From Archilochus colubris (lineage: Eukaryota; Chordata; Aves; Apodiformes; Trochilidae): a stretch of DNA of 64,000 bases. Location of the stretch: contig CM041084.1 in the NCBI GenBank assembly GCA_023079485.1, positions 34,818,609-34,882,608 on the forward strand. The letters run 5' to 3'. The position numbers and the translations under genes are program-made. The notes beneath the pieces were generated by a model. The model was given only the letters and a program-made list of their open reading frames with translations. It was not told the DNA's origin and ran no database searches. Below, in pieces: positions 14,301 through 26,600 of the stretch (position 1 is its first letter; every line of letters begins with the position of its first letter).

Positions 14301-16090
14301 CTAACATAGACACTGCAGCCTTCTGTAGAGCCTTCTGATCTGATGAGTGGCCAAAGCACCACTGACTAGTAAAAGATTTAATCAGAATGTAACCTGAAGA
14401 AGTCAGAAGACAATCATGAGTGCAAACTCAGGCAAGTAAAATCAATGGGGTTGCTCCTGAAATGATGGACATGGGTGCCATTATGAATCAGGGTCTGAAA
14501 AAGCTTCAGATACCTTGTCTTTAAAATAGCATGGAATCTCAGCTTTCAATGGCTGGGTTCCCTCTCTCCTCATGGATGCCTCTGGACAGAATGCAAAACC
14601 AGAAGCAGAACTGCTGATCCCACATGGGGAGCAGCAGTAGAGGACAACACTCATCTGTTCATCCAATGGCCTGACAAAAGAAATAACAATCAAAAGCTGG
14701 GTATGACTAAAGGAGTAGGTCACAGCAGAACAATAAGAAGTAGCTGTATGTTGCCAGATTTACCTTTTTGTTTGTTTGTTTTGGGTTTTTTTTGTTAAAG
14801 CAGATAGATAGCTGCAAGTGCTGTCCATGACACCACAGCAAGCAGAAGTCAATGACATATCTCTGGCACCGTATCTGTTGGGCCCCATATCTGTATTTTA
14901 AAGCTGCTACGTTTTTTGTAAGCCCATAGCTAATGTCATGCTGATTTCAAGAGGTGCTGTGTCAGGCTATGGGTGGTGAGGCTTTGCCTTTTTTGAGTTG
15001 CCTGTACATTGCAGGACATGCTCTTCCTGCAGCAGCATACAAAAGAGCTGGGCACTGCACACTGCCCAGTCATCCTGGTATGCCAGGGTTGTCTTCCAGA
15101 CACAGGATAAGTGCTGAGCCTAATCAAACTAGACAGATGCATTTTCCAAGCTCCCTTTGCAGAATTAGGGAGTTGTAATTAAGGCAGCACTAGCATTTCT
15201 GTTACTAAGTCGTACTTCTGAAGCTTAAAACATTTGGGATGAAAACTTTTTGAGAAAGAACAGCTATTATGCTAAATTCAGAACTAAATATCTCACTGAG
15301 TTCAACTGCATAGAACTAAGACCAGCTGCTTACCTGTGATAACTTAAAATCCCTGGTAGGGCTGAAATATTAATTTTTCCTAATATAATTTTTATTTTCT
15401 GAGCACTTGAATAATACCCATTTTTTGTAGAGAAAGCAGACTTACAGCTTGGCTAATGAGGCTTTAACACCTAAAATCCCAGCCGTGTCTCCTTGCTGTA
15501 ACAAGGATGCAGTGCTTTGGCTGAACTTGAGATGTGCCTGCAAGTCCACCAGTATTGGTATCACCACCCCTCAGGGGCAAGGTCTATAAAATGCCATATG
15601 TGCACAGTATCTTAATGACTAGTGCCAGGCAGACAGACGACAGGTTCTACAATCACTTTAAAAGCATATTAAAAAAACCAAAACAGTTGGCACTTTTTTG
15701 ATGCATTGACTTCACTAGAGAGGGACTTGGATCCAAATGCTGTGGACGGATCTCTAGCTTGGATGAGTGCCTGATTGTATGTTGACACTGCAGTCACCAC
15801 TGCAGCTGCAAGGTGATGCAGAGCCTTGAAGAAGGAAAGCAGGAAGGAAGGAAGTTTCTCTGACCAAAAATTTGGTTCTCAGGTAGGCTTGCAGGTCACA
15901 CCAAGTTTCATGCTGCTATGGCTACAGGTAGCCACTGAACAAAATTTATGCACAGATATAGTGATTGCTTTCTGGAAGCAAGTGCCACAAAAACTTATCT
16001 TACTGTGTAGACTGGACGTGTAAAAAAGGCTTATATGAATCTTCTACAATCTTCCTCATCGATAAGTACATCTTCCTCAACACTAAATAC
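8301..16090. other. COLQ-HACL1 intergenic region, left part
   Basis: No exon, RNA gene or recognisable transposon was identified. Open frames here are short and show no family resemblance. A run of about 25 A residues sits at 13656-13680, and a T-rich tract at about 12946-12968. Confidence 0.5.
13656..13680. repeat. poly(A) tract
   Basis: An uninterrupted run of 25 A. No target-site duplication or retroposed gene body was recognised next to it, so it is listed only as a simple repeat. Confidence 0.85.
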
Positions 16091-16096
16091 CAGAGG

Positions 16097-16603
16097 TGTA
16101 GTGGAACAAAGCAACCAGATGCCTCTGATTACCAAGAAGTGGGTGTGAGCCGGTATCAAATCCACCTGTGCCCAATTAGGGCAGGCCCCCTATTGAGCAT
16201 GTGCAAGACCAGGGGGCCAATAAAAGGTGAAACTCACAGCCACAGACTAGCTCACTCTCAAGCACTGTATTACCTTTATTGTGCCACTAGCGCTCATCGC
16301 CTCCAAGGTGAGGCTCTCTGTGGAGTCTCGAACCCAGGGCTTTCGGCATTGCAGTACTGGGTCTTAACCAGCTGCGCCACGAGAGCCTCACCTTGGAGGC
16401 GATGAGCGCTAGTGGCGCACTAAAAGGTAATACAGTGCTTGAGAGTGAGCTAGTCTGTGGCTGTGAGTTTCACCTTTTATTGGCCCCCTGGTCTTGCACA
16501 TGCTCAATAGGGGGCCTGCCCTGATTGGGCACAGGTGGATTTGATACCGGCTCACACCCACTTCTCGGTAATCAGAGGCATCTGGTTGCTTTGTTCCACT
16601 ACA
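16097..16603. mobile_element. foldback element copy 1, about 222-bp arms, TG...CA ends, 6-bp target duplication
   Basis: The element begins TGTAGTGGAAC and ends in the exact inverse GTTCCACTACA. It is bounded by the direct repeat CAGAGG at 16091-16096 and 16604-16609. The left arm (16097-16318) and the inverted right arm (16381-16603) differ at only a handful of positions, mostly a small block near 16277-16283. A 62-base loop (16319-16380) lies between them. Each arm carries GGGGGCCAATAAAAGG, which includes a polyadenylation-type AATAAA. There is no coding capacity; the matching open frames on the two strands are simply the two arms read inward. TG...CA ends with a 6-bp duplication are typical of retroviral-type integration, but the very long inverted arms are not typical of an LTR. 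I do not recognise the family. Confidence 0.88.
16313..16386 (-). other. tRNA-like centre of foldback copy 1 with Pol III A and B boxes
   Basis: Read on the minus strand, this 74-base segment has tRNA length. GCTCTC at its start pairs with GAGAGC at its end, like an acceptor stem. TGGCGCAGCTGG (16368-16379) matches the A-box consensus TRGYNNARNNGG exactly. GTTCGAGAC (16325-16333) matches the B-box core GWTCRANNC exactly. The D, anticodon and T stems pair poorly, so it is a tRNA-derived sequence or mimic and not a working tRNA gene. The outer stem is part of the element's inverted arms. Confidence 0.6.
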
Positions 16604-16609
16604 CAGAGG

Positions 16610-19147
16610 AAATCTCCCATCAGTTATATGCAAAGATGTTCTAAGCTGCTGACCTTCCTGCACCCATGGTCATTTACACAACCCTAGATGCATTACTAAC
16701 CTGTTTCTTCAAAATACAGCAACTCAAATCCTGTCTTCAAAAGCATCCTTTCTCAGAATAGAGTTTAGATTTTGACCCACGGTATTACACAGCTGACTGC
16801 AAGTTGGATTGGTCATCAACTGTAGTTGCCAAAGTGAAAAGAATCTGGATTAAAATATTCTATGCAACATTTTAAGGACTGTGCTTCTGTATCTTCTCTA
16901 TCACCCCCTTGAAATGTTTGTTGACAACAAACAAAAAATTAGAGTATTGACTCAAGCAAGCAAACTGCCATCCTATTAATTTATATTACTTATTTCTGCA
17001 CTATTTCAGGAAACCTGGAGATTCCTGGAAAGAACAGACACTGAAATAATTCTCATTTATTTTAGCTTGTGCCACAATTAACTGGAAGGGTCTGCTTCAC
17101 TAAGGGCCTCTTTAAACATTGTCCATCTGTTTTCAATCTGATCTTCAGAAGAAACAGCTGTGTCTTCTTTAGAATAGCTGTTTCTTACTCATCACAATAT
17201 TGTTATAAGTAAATAAATCAGAAGTCACACTGCCTGTATGACATAAAGACAATCAGCACCAATACCTGGCCTGAGCTCAGCACATCACTGAGGAGGGCAG
17301 CACCAAGTACTCTTTCTTTACTAGGCAGAGACAGAGACATCAAGCTCCTCAAATAGCATAAAAAAAGCTACAATATGGGGATTTTGATTCCAACATAAAA
17401 AGGAATGAGGTCAGATTTCTTAACAGGAATTTTATTACAGCTTACAGCTCTTGCATGCTGGTTTCTTGGGTAGAGTGGCAGGCCTAAGATGCACTGCTGC
17501 TTGCTTTAAGTGTACTTGGGATTTTGCATGTGTGCTTAAAAACAAATCTAGCCAAACGAGTTATACACCCCTTCCTCATCAAAACAGAAATATCCTTATA
17601 TGGCCTAACAGTTGAAGGCAAGCATACATGACATATATCCAAATGTTCACAAGGCAGACAGTCTATAGCATTTACTGCAGACTAAAGGTGAAACAACTAT
17701 GAAGAAATCAGTAATTACTGCAATACCAAGAGGCTGCAGGTACACATACTCAAAACCTAAAAGCATTTTGTGAATTGCTGCTGAGTCAGTGACAAACCTT
17801 ACTTCTTATTCCTTTTACCTGGTCAATTTGTTGCAGCTGCTGCTGGTTTCACCTGCAATTCTATAGCCAAATCTTCTGCTGTACTACTTTTCCTGTACCA
17901 CTATTTGGTCCCAGGTTCCAACCCCTTTCCTGCATGCAAGTGTTCTCTCTTTGAAAAGGACAAGTGCTTCTGGCCTGAACTTCTGGGTTTCCCAGCCACG
18001 TGAACTGAGCAGATCCTTGTAAGGAAAGTTTTCACAGAAACTAGAGTAATGATTGATGGAGGTCACCCACAACTGGCATAGCAAAATCTAAAATATTATT
18101 CATTTACCTGAAAGGCACTTCAAGGAAAAAAAGACTCAGAATTTTGCCTTTAAATGTAAAAACTTATTTTTCCTCAGTAAATTATGCTGTACCTCTTTCA
18201 CAGCATCATCACTCATTTTCTTCCTCTTGACTTTGGGAAAATCTGTTTAATAGCTTTAATTCTATGCTCTGGTGTTGATTAAAAATTTCCAGTAGGCTAA
18301 AGCCACAGGGTTCAGCATTGATGACATCTGTAATTTTTTTTCAACTTTTAATAAAATGAAGGCATTTCAGGGATACCTTGCTTCTGCCTTGTATCAGAAG
18401 CTGTCTTCTTTCATGTAAATTCATCTACCTAGCACTTAGATACAAATCCACGTTGTTAAACACAGTATAAAGCAGACAAGCTATGTAAACACAGTACAGA
18501 TTTCACTCTCCTTGGTTTTATATGGAAAGTGTGCACTCAAGTCTCAAAACACCTCATCATTACAAAGAATTTGTATTACCACTATTTTATATTTAAAATT
18601 TATCTTACCATATTATTTTAAAGCTAAAAGAAATGCTCTCAAAGCTTAATAAAATCCAAACTTATGTTACCAGTTATGTTATTGCCTCCCCACAATTTCA
18701 AACTCTTAGCTTTCCATTTTCCAGGTGTCTTGACTTACTACAGCAAATTGTACATATTATAGTGGTTATTCAACAGCTTTTCATAAAAATCCATTGAAAA
18801 CTGATTTCCAACAGCTGAAAAAATGCTGACAAATTCAAATGCTCTCATTAAAGGAAAAATGGTATGAAAATCACTTTTTATTATTTTTGAAATATAAAAC
18901 AAGAATTTCCCTATTTGCTTATCCAATACAAATCATCTCCCTTGTGGTCAGCCCCAGCATTAACTCTTTACATCATCATAATGGATTGTGTTTTATCTCA
19001 GTTTTTGAGAGATAAAAAGGAAACAAAAATCAGTGAATAGATCCAGTACTGTTCCACATTCCTTGCAGAATAACCCAGAGAACATAGCAACTCCAGTGTC
19101 TCAGCAGCCCTACAGTCATTCCATGAGTTGTATCCATTGTATGGATT
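16610..19147. other. COLQ-HACL1 intergenic region, right part
   Basis: AT-rich sequence with no recognised exon, RNA gene or dispersed repeat. The open frames present are short and unrelated to known families as far as can be judged by eye. Confidence 0.5.
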
Positions 19148-19642
19148 TCATCTTTCTGCAATCAGACCTCCTAAGGACATTACCTTTCTTGACTTAATCA
19201 TTCCCAGTGCTACGTGGCTATTCCCACAACAAACATAACAAGTAGTGGTATCTCTAGTCAGACTCTGGTGCTCTTCTTGCTCATGCCAGGTACTATCTTT
19301 CTGCACCAGTGTGCAGACATTCCTCTGCCTAGCAGTAACCCATGGACTCCTGCCAGAGCAGGACTGAACTGCAAGAACTAACAAGCCAAGATTTTTTGCA
19401 ACAAACTTAACTGTAGGACAAGATTCTGTTACCTGGGCCATACAAGTGCATTCCAAAAGTTAACAAACACTTAATGTCAATGGAGTAATAGACGATAAAA
19501 CAAAATCAGAGCCAGTAGTACACTGAATAGTAGTTTCTGTCAGCCATGATAAAAGCAGAGAAAAAGCTACATCACTTACAGTCTGAGCTCTAAGATTGTC
19601 AGCTGCAACAAGAGATGAAATAGAGAACCTCAGGGAGACCAA
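19148..19642 (-). other. unassigned open stretch of about 164 codons broken by one TAA
   Basis: On the minus strand a single frame stays open over almost 500 bases, apart from one TAA at 19460-19462. The translation is cysteine-containing (for example YVCCGNSHV) and has no domain I recognise. It lies about 1 kb downstream of the HACL1 stop on the same strand, so it could be distal 3' UTR, a relic of a retroelement gene, or chance. No start context, splice sites or repeat boundaries support a real gene. Confidence 0.2.
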
Positions 19643-19785
19643 TTATTCTCTTTAAAAGTTAGCTGAGCATCACAATCAGTGCAAGTTGGGCACTGAGTTT
19701 CTATACAGTGAGTACATTGTACGAAGAACTGAATGGCAGTGGTTGCTTTGTGATGGCAGCCAAACTGAGCATTCAGCTCCAGCCT

Positions 19786-20641
19786 GTTTCTTTAAGTGAG
19801 TTTTTTTTATTTCGGTCTCTTTCTGTTGTTGGTAGTGTGGGTTTTTTAAATGCTTCCCATTAGAAAAATTTATGATCTATTAACCTTGGAAATATCACTA
19901 ATAAATCCAGTCCTGTTTTCAGCGTATGGGAATGATACTGTCTTTGCAAAAAGAAATGCTTCAAGCAGAAAATGCATGCTTTTTTTCCCTGAAAACACTG
20001 TTAAGACCCAGTTAACAAAAACAAATGTAGTAGATGGGAACTCAGTCCTTAAGTCTACATCTTTAATACACTACTTCTATCTGCAGTAGAGGCTGAAAAA
20101 CAGCCTGTAAAATCATGAAGTGATTATGAATCCAGTGGGGGCTTCAATGCATCAGGCAAATCAGCACTTTTTCACAAGATTCTTCATTTTGGTCCTTATA
20201 GGACTTTAACAAGTCTTTAACAACCACACAATGCTGGTGTGATGGTCAGTTAAAAATGAAGTTACTATGATTGAAGACTTCAAAAGACTTCCGTGTTTCT
20301 GTCATTATAAAACCCTCAGCTTATTCCTTTCATGCAGAACACCCAAGATTTTAACTCACAAATCTTGGTGGTTATGACTTTGAGTAAAAGAAAAAGTATG
20401 CATTTTATCATCAGTGCTACTGTACAATCTGCTACAAGGCCTGGTATACATTCATAAATGTCTTGTTCATCTTACAATTACTTAATTTCAGCATTTAAAG
20501 ATTTCTCTAATAGCAGTTCTAAAATCCCACTCTGTTCCAATGCTTATGTAGAAGAGAGTTGTGCTGGTTCCATTTCTGGAAGCCAATTTAGTTTTGCTTA
20601 ATGCACCATCCTGAATTAAGGTCCATTATCTTCATCATCTG
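19786..20641 (-). other. HACL1: probable HACL1 3' untranslated region
   Basis: This follows the HACL1 stop codon. The best polyadenylation signal seen is AATAAA on the minus strand at 19806-19811, and an ATTAAA variant lies at 20062-20067. Either would end the transcript shortly after. The left boundary is therefore approximate. Confidence 0.4.
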
Positions 20642-20674
20642 CTACAGGTTAGAACGAGTCAGCCAGTGAAATTC
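20642..20674 (-). CDS. HACL1: HACL1 coding exon 17 (C-terminus, SNL end)
   Basis: Ten codons [10 protein letters not shown] and a TAG stop at 20642-20644, with acceptor TTCCAG. Human HACL1 ends in SNM in the same context. SNL is a non-canonical peroxisomal type 1 targeting tripeptide. Confidence 0.95.
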   Translation of the reverse strand, partial: EFHWLTRSNL

Positions 20675-23600
20675 CTGGAAGCACAAAAAAATAGAATAAA
20701 GCCTCATATCAGAATGGACAAGCAGAAGGAATAGAATATAAATATGTATTAACTGCCAGAGGAAATCTACAGGAAATCAGGACTCCCCAAACCACTTTAT
20801 TTCATTTTGTTGGGAATGGAAAGGCACAACTGTAAATTCTGGAAACAATCATTAAAGACATTACTAATAGCCAACAGGAAAAAATAAAAACAATAAAAAC
20901 AAACAAAAAACAATGAAAGAAGATGGCACAGAGTAGAAACACCCATTTCTCCTATCTCCCAAATCTAAAGACAATCTCTCTGACTTGCAGCTCTTTCTAC
21001 TTTCTCTACAGTTTCAGTGCTACTTCCTGAGCATTTCAAAGGCTTGTCAATATGTAGGCTGCACAAAAAAAGAATTTATACATACCTGCTTCTTTCTCTC
21101 AGACTGTGGATCAATCATTACATTTATGAGAGAAGGTGTTTGCTTGTCAGCCAAGCTTGCTCTCAGAGCATTCTGCAATTCTTCCGGTGTTTTAACAAAG
21201 TATCCTTTACCTCCAAATGCAGACATAATTTTCTCATAGTGTGAATTTGGCAGAAGAGAAACAGGAGGTACACTGTAACAAAGTGAAAAACCTCTGAAGA
21301 ATTGCCATGAAGAATCGCCACTGACCAATTTAATTACTTCACTGCTGATTTTAAAGTAGAAGATGATTATAACTGTGCTAGCCTGATGAATTCCTTTGGG
21401 CTAGAAGAACTGTGTTTCCTTTACCACTTCAGCTATGTTTATAGGGTAGCATATTAATTTTCATCTTTTGGAACAGAGCCTATTTCTCTTGGTACAAACA
21501 TCTCAGCTGCAGAAGCAGAAGCCCTGTGTAAACTCTGAACACAAGCTTCAAAAAATTCTGGAGACTATCACAATTTTGGATGTTAGCCCACTATGAATTC
21601 TGTACTGTGTGGCCTGAACTGCTGCAGGAACCTGAGACAACCAGTAGTCATCTCTCTGCAGCACTGCTGTATACACAATAGTCTTGAATTAGGTTGGTTG
21701 CTTGTTTTTCATAAAACTGATTCTTATTTATAAGAACTTAGCCTAGAACTATGTTCACTTCATGAAAAGTTTCAATCTGGATCACAAAGCTTTAGAGATG
21801 AAGAACGTGAGCATTTTGTTCACTTCTTTCTGAATTAACAGGACATACTTTGAAGATGCTCACCATGTAGCAGGATCTCCAAACTTTAACATCTCCTTCC
21901 AAGCACCTGCATCCAAACCAGTGTAAATCCCATTGTTGTTTACTACAATAATCAGGATTGGCAAGTTGTGTCTACAAAAAAAAAATACACACGGAAGAAT
22001 TCTGAAATGCTTGCACCTTTTGTGACGTATTATAAATGTTACTTTTCCTTAAAAGGAAAAAAATAATTTAAAAAAAACACTTCTACCTGAAACATCATCT
22101 ACTCATCACCAGTAACACATTGAGTCACAACAGCATAAAAACTACTATGTATATTTTTTGGTTTGGTTTCATACATTCTTAAGATCATCCTTGGCCTTGT
22201 AGTTGCATTGGTCCTGGCAATATATGAAGAGATTCTTCTTGAGCAAAAATCAATTACCTGCAAATAGTTTCCACCTCCATCCCAGAAAATCCAAAAGCAC
22301 TGTCTCCCTCTATGCAGATGACTCGCTTTTCAGGAGTTCTGTCTTTAGCCACCATTGCAGCTGCTATAGCAAAACCCAACCCAACTCCCATTGTTCCAAA
22401 GGTACCTGCATCAAGCCTAAAGGGGAGAAGGCAGAATTACTATTCCTATTATCTCTACTCAAACTTTTCAGCTAATCCAGGATAACTTATGTTTATTTTT
22501 AATAATGTGCCATATAGTATTAAAATACCGTTTCATAAACAACTGGTGTAAAGAGATGCCAAAGGTATAAACTATTACAAACATTTGATAAGACTACAAA
22601 AGTTTGAAGTGATATAAACATACTGAAACTCTAATTAATATTAAGAAGCCTTATGCACTAGTTGCACAATATAGAACTATTCTTGTATGCTTTTAGCTGG
22701 CATAGTAACAATATTTCAAAACCATTCCATTACTGTACAGATAGACTACAAGAAATCTTCCCATATTTAACTCCTCAAAATATAAGCAGAAGTCTGAAAG
22801 CCATCAGTGAAATACTGCCATTCCAACTTGAGTCTTCTGTTCAACTTTTGAAATCAAATTGAGAGCCATAATTAAGTTAGATCATTTCACTCAGAAGCTC
22901 ATAATGGATACAGAAGTATCTAAAGAACTAGATTATTCTAGGGTTAACTTTTCAAATTTGCTTTCAGATACACAATACAATTTGAAAAGACTACCATTGA
23001 CATTATTGTGTTCTCATTTTAAACATGGGCAGAAGATGCAAACTCTTTACCCAACTTTACTGGAAGTATGGGTTTTTTGTTTATTTGGTTGGGTTTTTTT
23101 GTTTGTTTATGAAGAAGTATTTAGGTTCATTTAGACCTTCAGTGCTGCTTTCACAAGAACTTGATTCTTCTCTCCTCACTTTCAAGAAACAGTGCTTAAA
23201 TCCTTCTTATATAAAAACAAGACAATACACTTGAAGTGACATACAAACACTACCAAATTTCATTACCTACATTTTAGGCATGCAAGTTTACATGAAAGTG
23301 TGTGGGATATATAATGAAATCCCATTTTTTAATAATATTGAAAAATTAGTTGAATCTTTATAACTTTCCTCTATTTTTAAGTGTATTTCAAAGAAAAACT
23401 CTTCATATTAATTCTTTTCAATGTGAGAATTCCAATGATTGCTTTTATTTTAAGTCAATATTTACCACAGACCCCAGCACAAAAAATAAACATCCAGATC
23501 AGGGAATTCCAACACGATGCTCATCACTTGCTTTCCTCAAAAGAGTGAAAAGCTATCACCATTTGGCTGCAGAGCACACAGACAAGTCGCAGAGACAGGG

Positions 23601-26600
23601 TATCAGTACATGAGTGGAAAGCTTCCCTTAACCCCTCTCCCAGAATACTAAACTTGTATTTTTTTATTTAGAACTTTAAAAAAAGGATTAGAAACATTTT
23701 GTATTACCACACATCTCAGCTAAGTGAAAACATTCATAGCTAGATCTAGCCTGCTGAGTCAGCACAAGAAAGAAAATACCACACCTTTGACGGGGATAGT
23801 AATTTGGAAGCATAGTTCGTCCAATATCCATGGTGTTTGCTCCCTCACTTACTATGATGCAGTCTTTGGGTATAAGTTCTCTGATGTGATGGAAGACTGT
23901 GTAATAATTCATGGGCAGGGTTTTCTGTAATGCTAATCCCTTAAAAATAAGAGATATCAGTAACTATGCATAGAATCTGTAATACAGTGCAGAACTTGGC
24001 TATCATTTGTACCTGGTAAGGTGAGAAACCTCTTTGCTTTAACAGAAACACTACCTTTGATCTTTCCTCATTGCTCACAATTTTCTCTCTTAGCCGTTTC
24101 CACCACTCTGAATTAGAAGGGTATTTCAATGGTCTTTTGCCAAATTCTTCCAAGAGCTGGAAAAACATTGAAATGTTACCGAGATTTCTTTCAAAATATT
24201 AAAAAACGAACAAAATAAAAAAACCACCATCACGGGCATAACATTACCAAGAAAGTTCCCAGCACAATCACAGTAACACTAATCAGAATCTTCAGCTTTT
24301 AGTTTGGGAATAGACTGGATGCACAGCAGGAATAACATTGCCTGAAAAATGGTTTTCCTTCAACAGGTTGGTGGGTTTTGGGGTTTTTTTTGTTTCTTTT
24401 TTATTTTGTTTGGATTTTTTGTTTGGTTGTGTTTATAACTGGTAATTCACTTTATATAAACAAATAAACAAAAAAAGGTCAAAATAGGAGAATATCTGAT
24501 ATGACATTACCTGCTGTGTCACAGCGTTTATGTCACCAAACAAAGTTGCAGCTGGCCTCACGTTATTCCCCAGCTCCTCTGCACAAATATCAATCTGGAT
24601 TTCAAAAACAAAGACTACCATTAACTCAAAGATATTAAAGAATTTTTTTCAGTTTAAGTGAGGAACCTTGTCTAGCAACGTCTTCAGATCTTGTTCTGGC
24701 TGTACACATAACTTCCTTTGCCTTTCATTGAAATGACATTAAGAAATGCTTTATTCAGAGTAAAATCCTAGAGTACATACCTGTTTTATTAAAAAATCAC
24801 ATCTTTAACATTGACTGTTTGCTCCTTTAGAGCTTTTACAGACAGTATAGTACATTAGTAGAATATTAAGGAGAAAGTGGTGATTTTAGTGACAATCATA
24901 CAAGAACTAAAAATCTAGGCTTAGGTACACCCTTAAAGCCTATACACAGTCATAAATTCTCTTACTGAGAAATATTTGTGTGCATTCCTTGGCAGTAAGA
25001 ATTTGACTAGTATGAAGAAACTGAGAAATAAATCAAAAACACTGAAGGAACTTCCCCACTTTCTTAATCAGTGATGTACGAGACCTCTAAAGTTACACAG
25101 AATGCTAACCAGATCACATAGACTATGAAGTGAATTAGTATTTTAATACTAATCCTTGACAGTGAAAGTACAACTCCTAAGACAGAAAAAATAATTTTCT
25201 TGACGTTCTTTAGAGAAAGGAAACACAAAAGATGAATTATTATGTAAGCCAAAAGGAATCCTAACTTAAAAATTATGTTATTCCTCTGGATAAGATACAA
25301 AATTTGAAAGCTGAGATTATGCCCCAGGTCACTGAAGGCAGGACAGTCAGAACATTGAATCAACTACTACTCTTCAATCACTGACAAAGGGAAAAGATTA
25401 AAATCTTTTATAAGATTTATAAGGATATAAACAATTTTACAATCTTTCCACAAGATAGCAGATCACCAAATATATTTTGTAGTTAAACAGCCTTTTTTTC
25501 TATTTTCTTAATAACATTCCCAGTGAGTGAGCTTTTATAATCAATGACTCAATCTGGAAGTAATTCTTTGTTAAAAAAATCCAGCAGAAAGCAGTTACAG
25601 TATGAAAGGCTTCACAATTTCAGGCAATTTCCTTTCAATCGTGTAAATTCCAAATCATACAAGTATCATGAGTCTAATCCTTTATTAGTCAGCTACATAG
25701 AAATGTCTGTCCTCATTGCAGCAGCACCAATTCCTTGACAGCTAGAAAAACATTGTAACTATTTTTAGAACAAATAAGTAAAATAAGTAATTAAAGAAAT
25801 CAGGACTATTTCTGACAAACTACAGTAACTATATGCACCGTAATTCATTGTCCATAGGGCAGTATAAGGTACATGAATTACACTACCAAAATAATTTACA
25901 ATTGTTCTAAGCAGTGCTAGAACAAAGTGGATTTTCTTCAAGTGAGAATAATTTTCCTGTTTACCTGAATAACCTTTACATCTTGTCGAAACCTTGGTGG
26001 AAGACCAAAATGCAAAATCCAGTTCAACCTTGCACCAAGCAAGATGATTACATCAGCATGCTGTAATGCTCTAATAAAGGGACATAAGAGAAATGGATAA
26101 AGAGGAATTATTATTACATTAATTAGTGTTTTCAAAATTAGAAGTAATCCTAACCACAATGGAAAACACCAGAATATCATCCTTTCCTTTCTCTAAGCTG
26201 CTTTCTTAGCCCCCAAACTGATTATCCTTTTTCACAGCAAATCACCAAGCCATTCTTGAGTTTAGTAACACAAGAAGAAAATTAATTACTATTTTCCTAA
26301 TACACTGTGTTTGGGAAAGGAATCACTACACTAGGAGACTACCAAGATGCTATAACAACACTGAGGTTAAAGCAAAAGACTCACTACTGTGATACTGACA
26401 ACAAATTCAGATTGCTGTGGATCTCTCAGTTTAGACACCTGTTAATTTCCTTTCAGCTGGGTACAATGTTTGGTATATTCTTTTATTCTCCATCTCTCCC
26501 AACTGCATGCTTAATAGTGATAAAGCTAAGATGCTCAACAACATACAATATTTTAATCTCCAAGTATGTAAAAGCTCCATCTACAAGCTGTCTGTGCGTA

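Noticed and set aside
16313..16386. A functional tRNA gene
   Set aside because: Length and A/B boxes fit, but the D, anticodon and T stems do not pair well and it is embedded in a mobile element's hairpin.
16097..16603. A plain solo LTR
   Set aside because: Ends and duplication length would fit, but a solo LTR does not carry inverted arms of about 222 bp.
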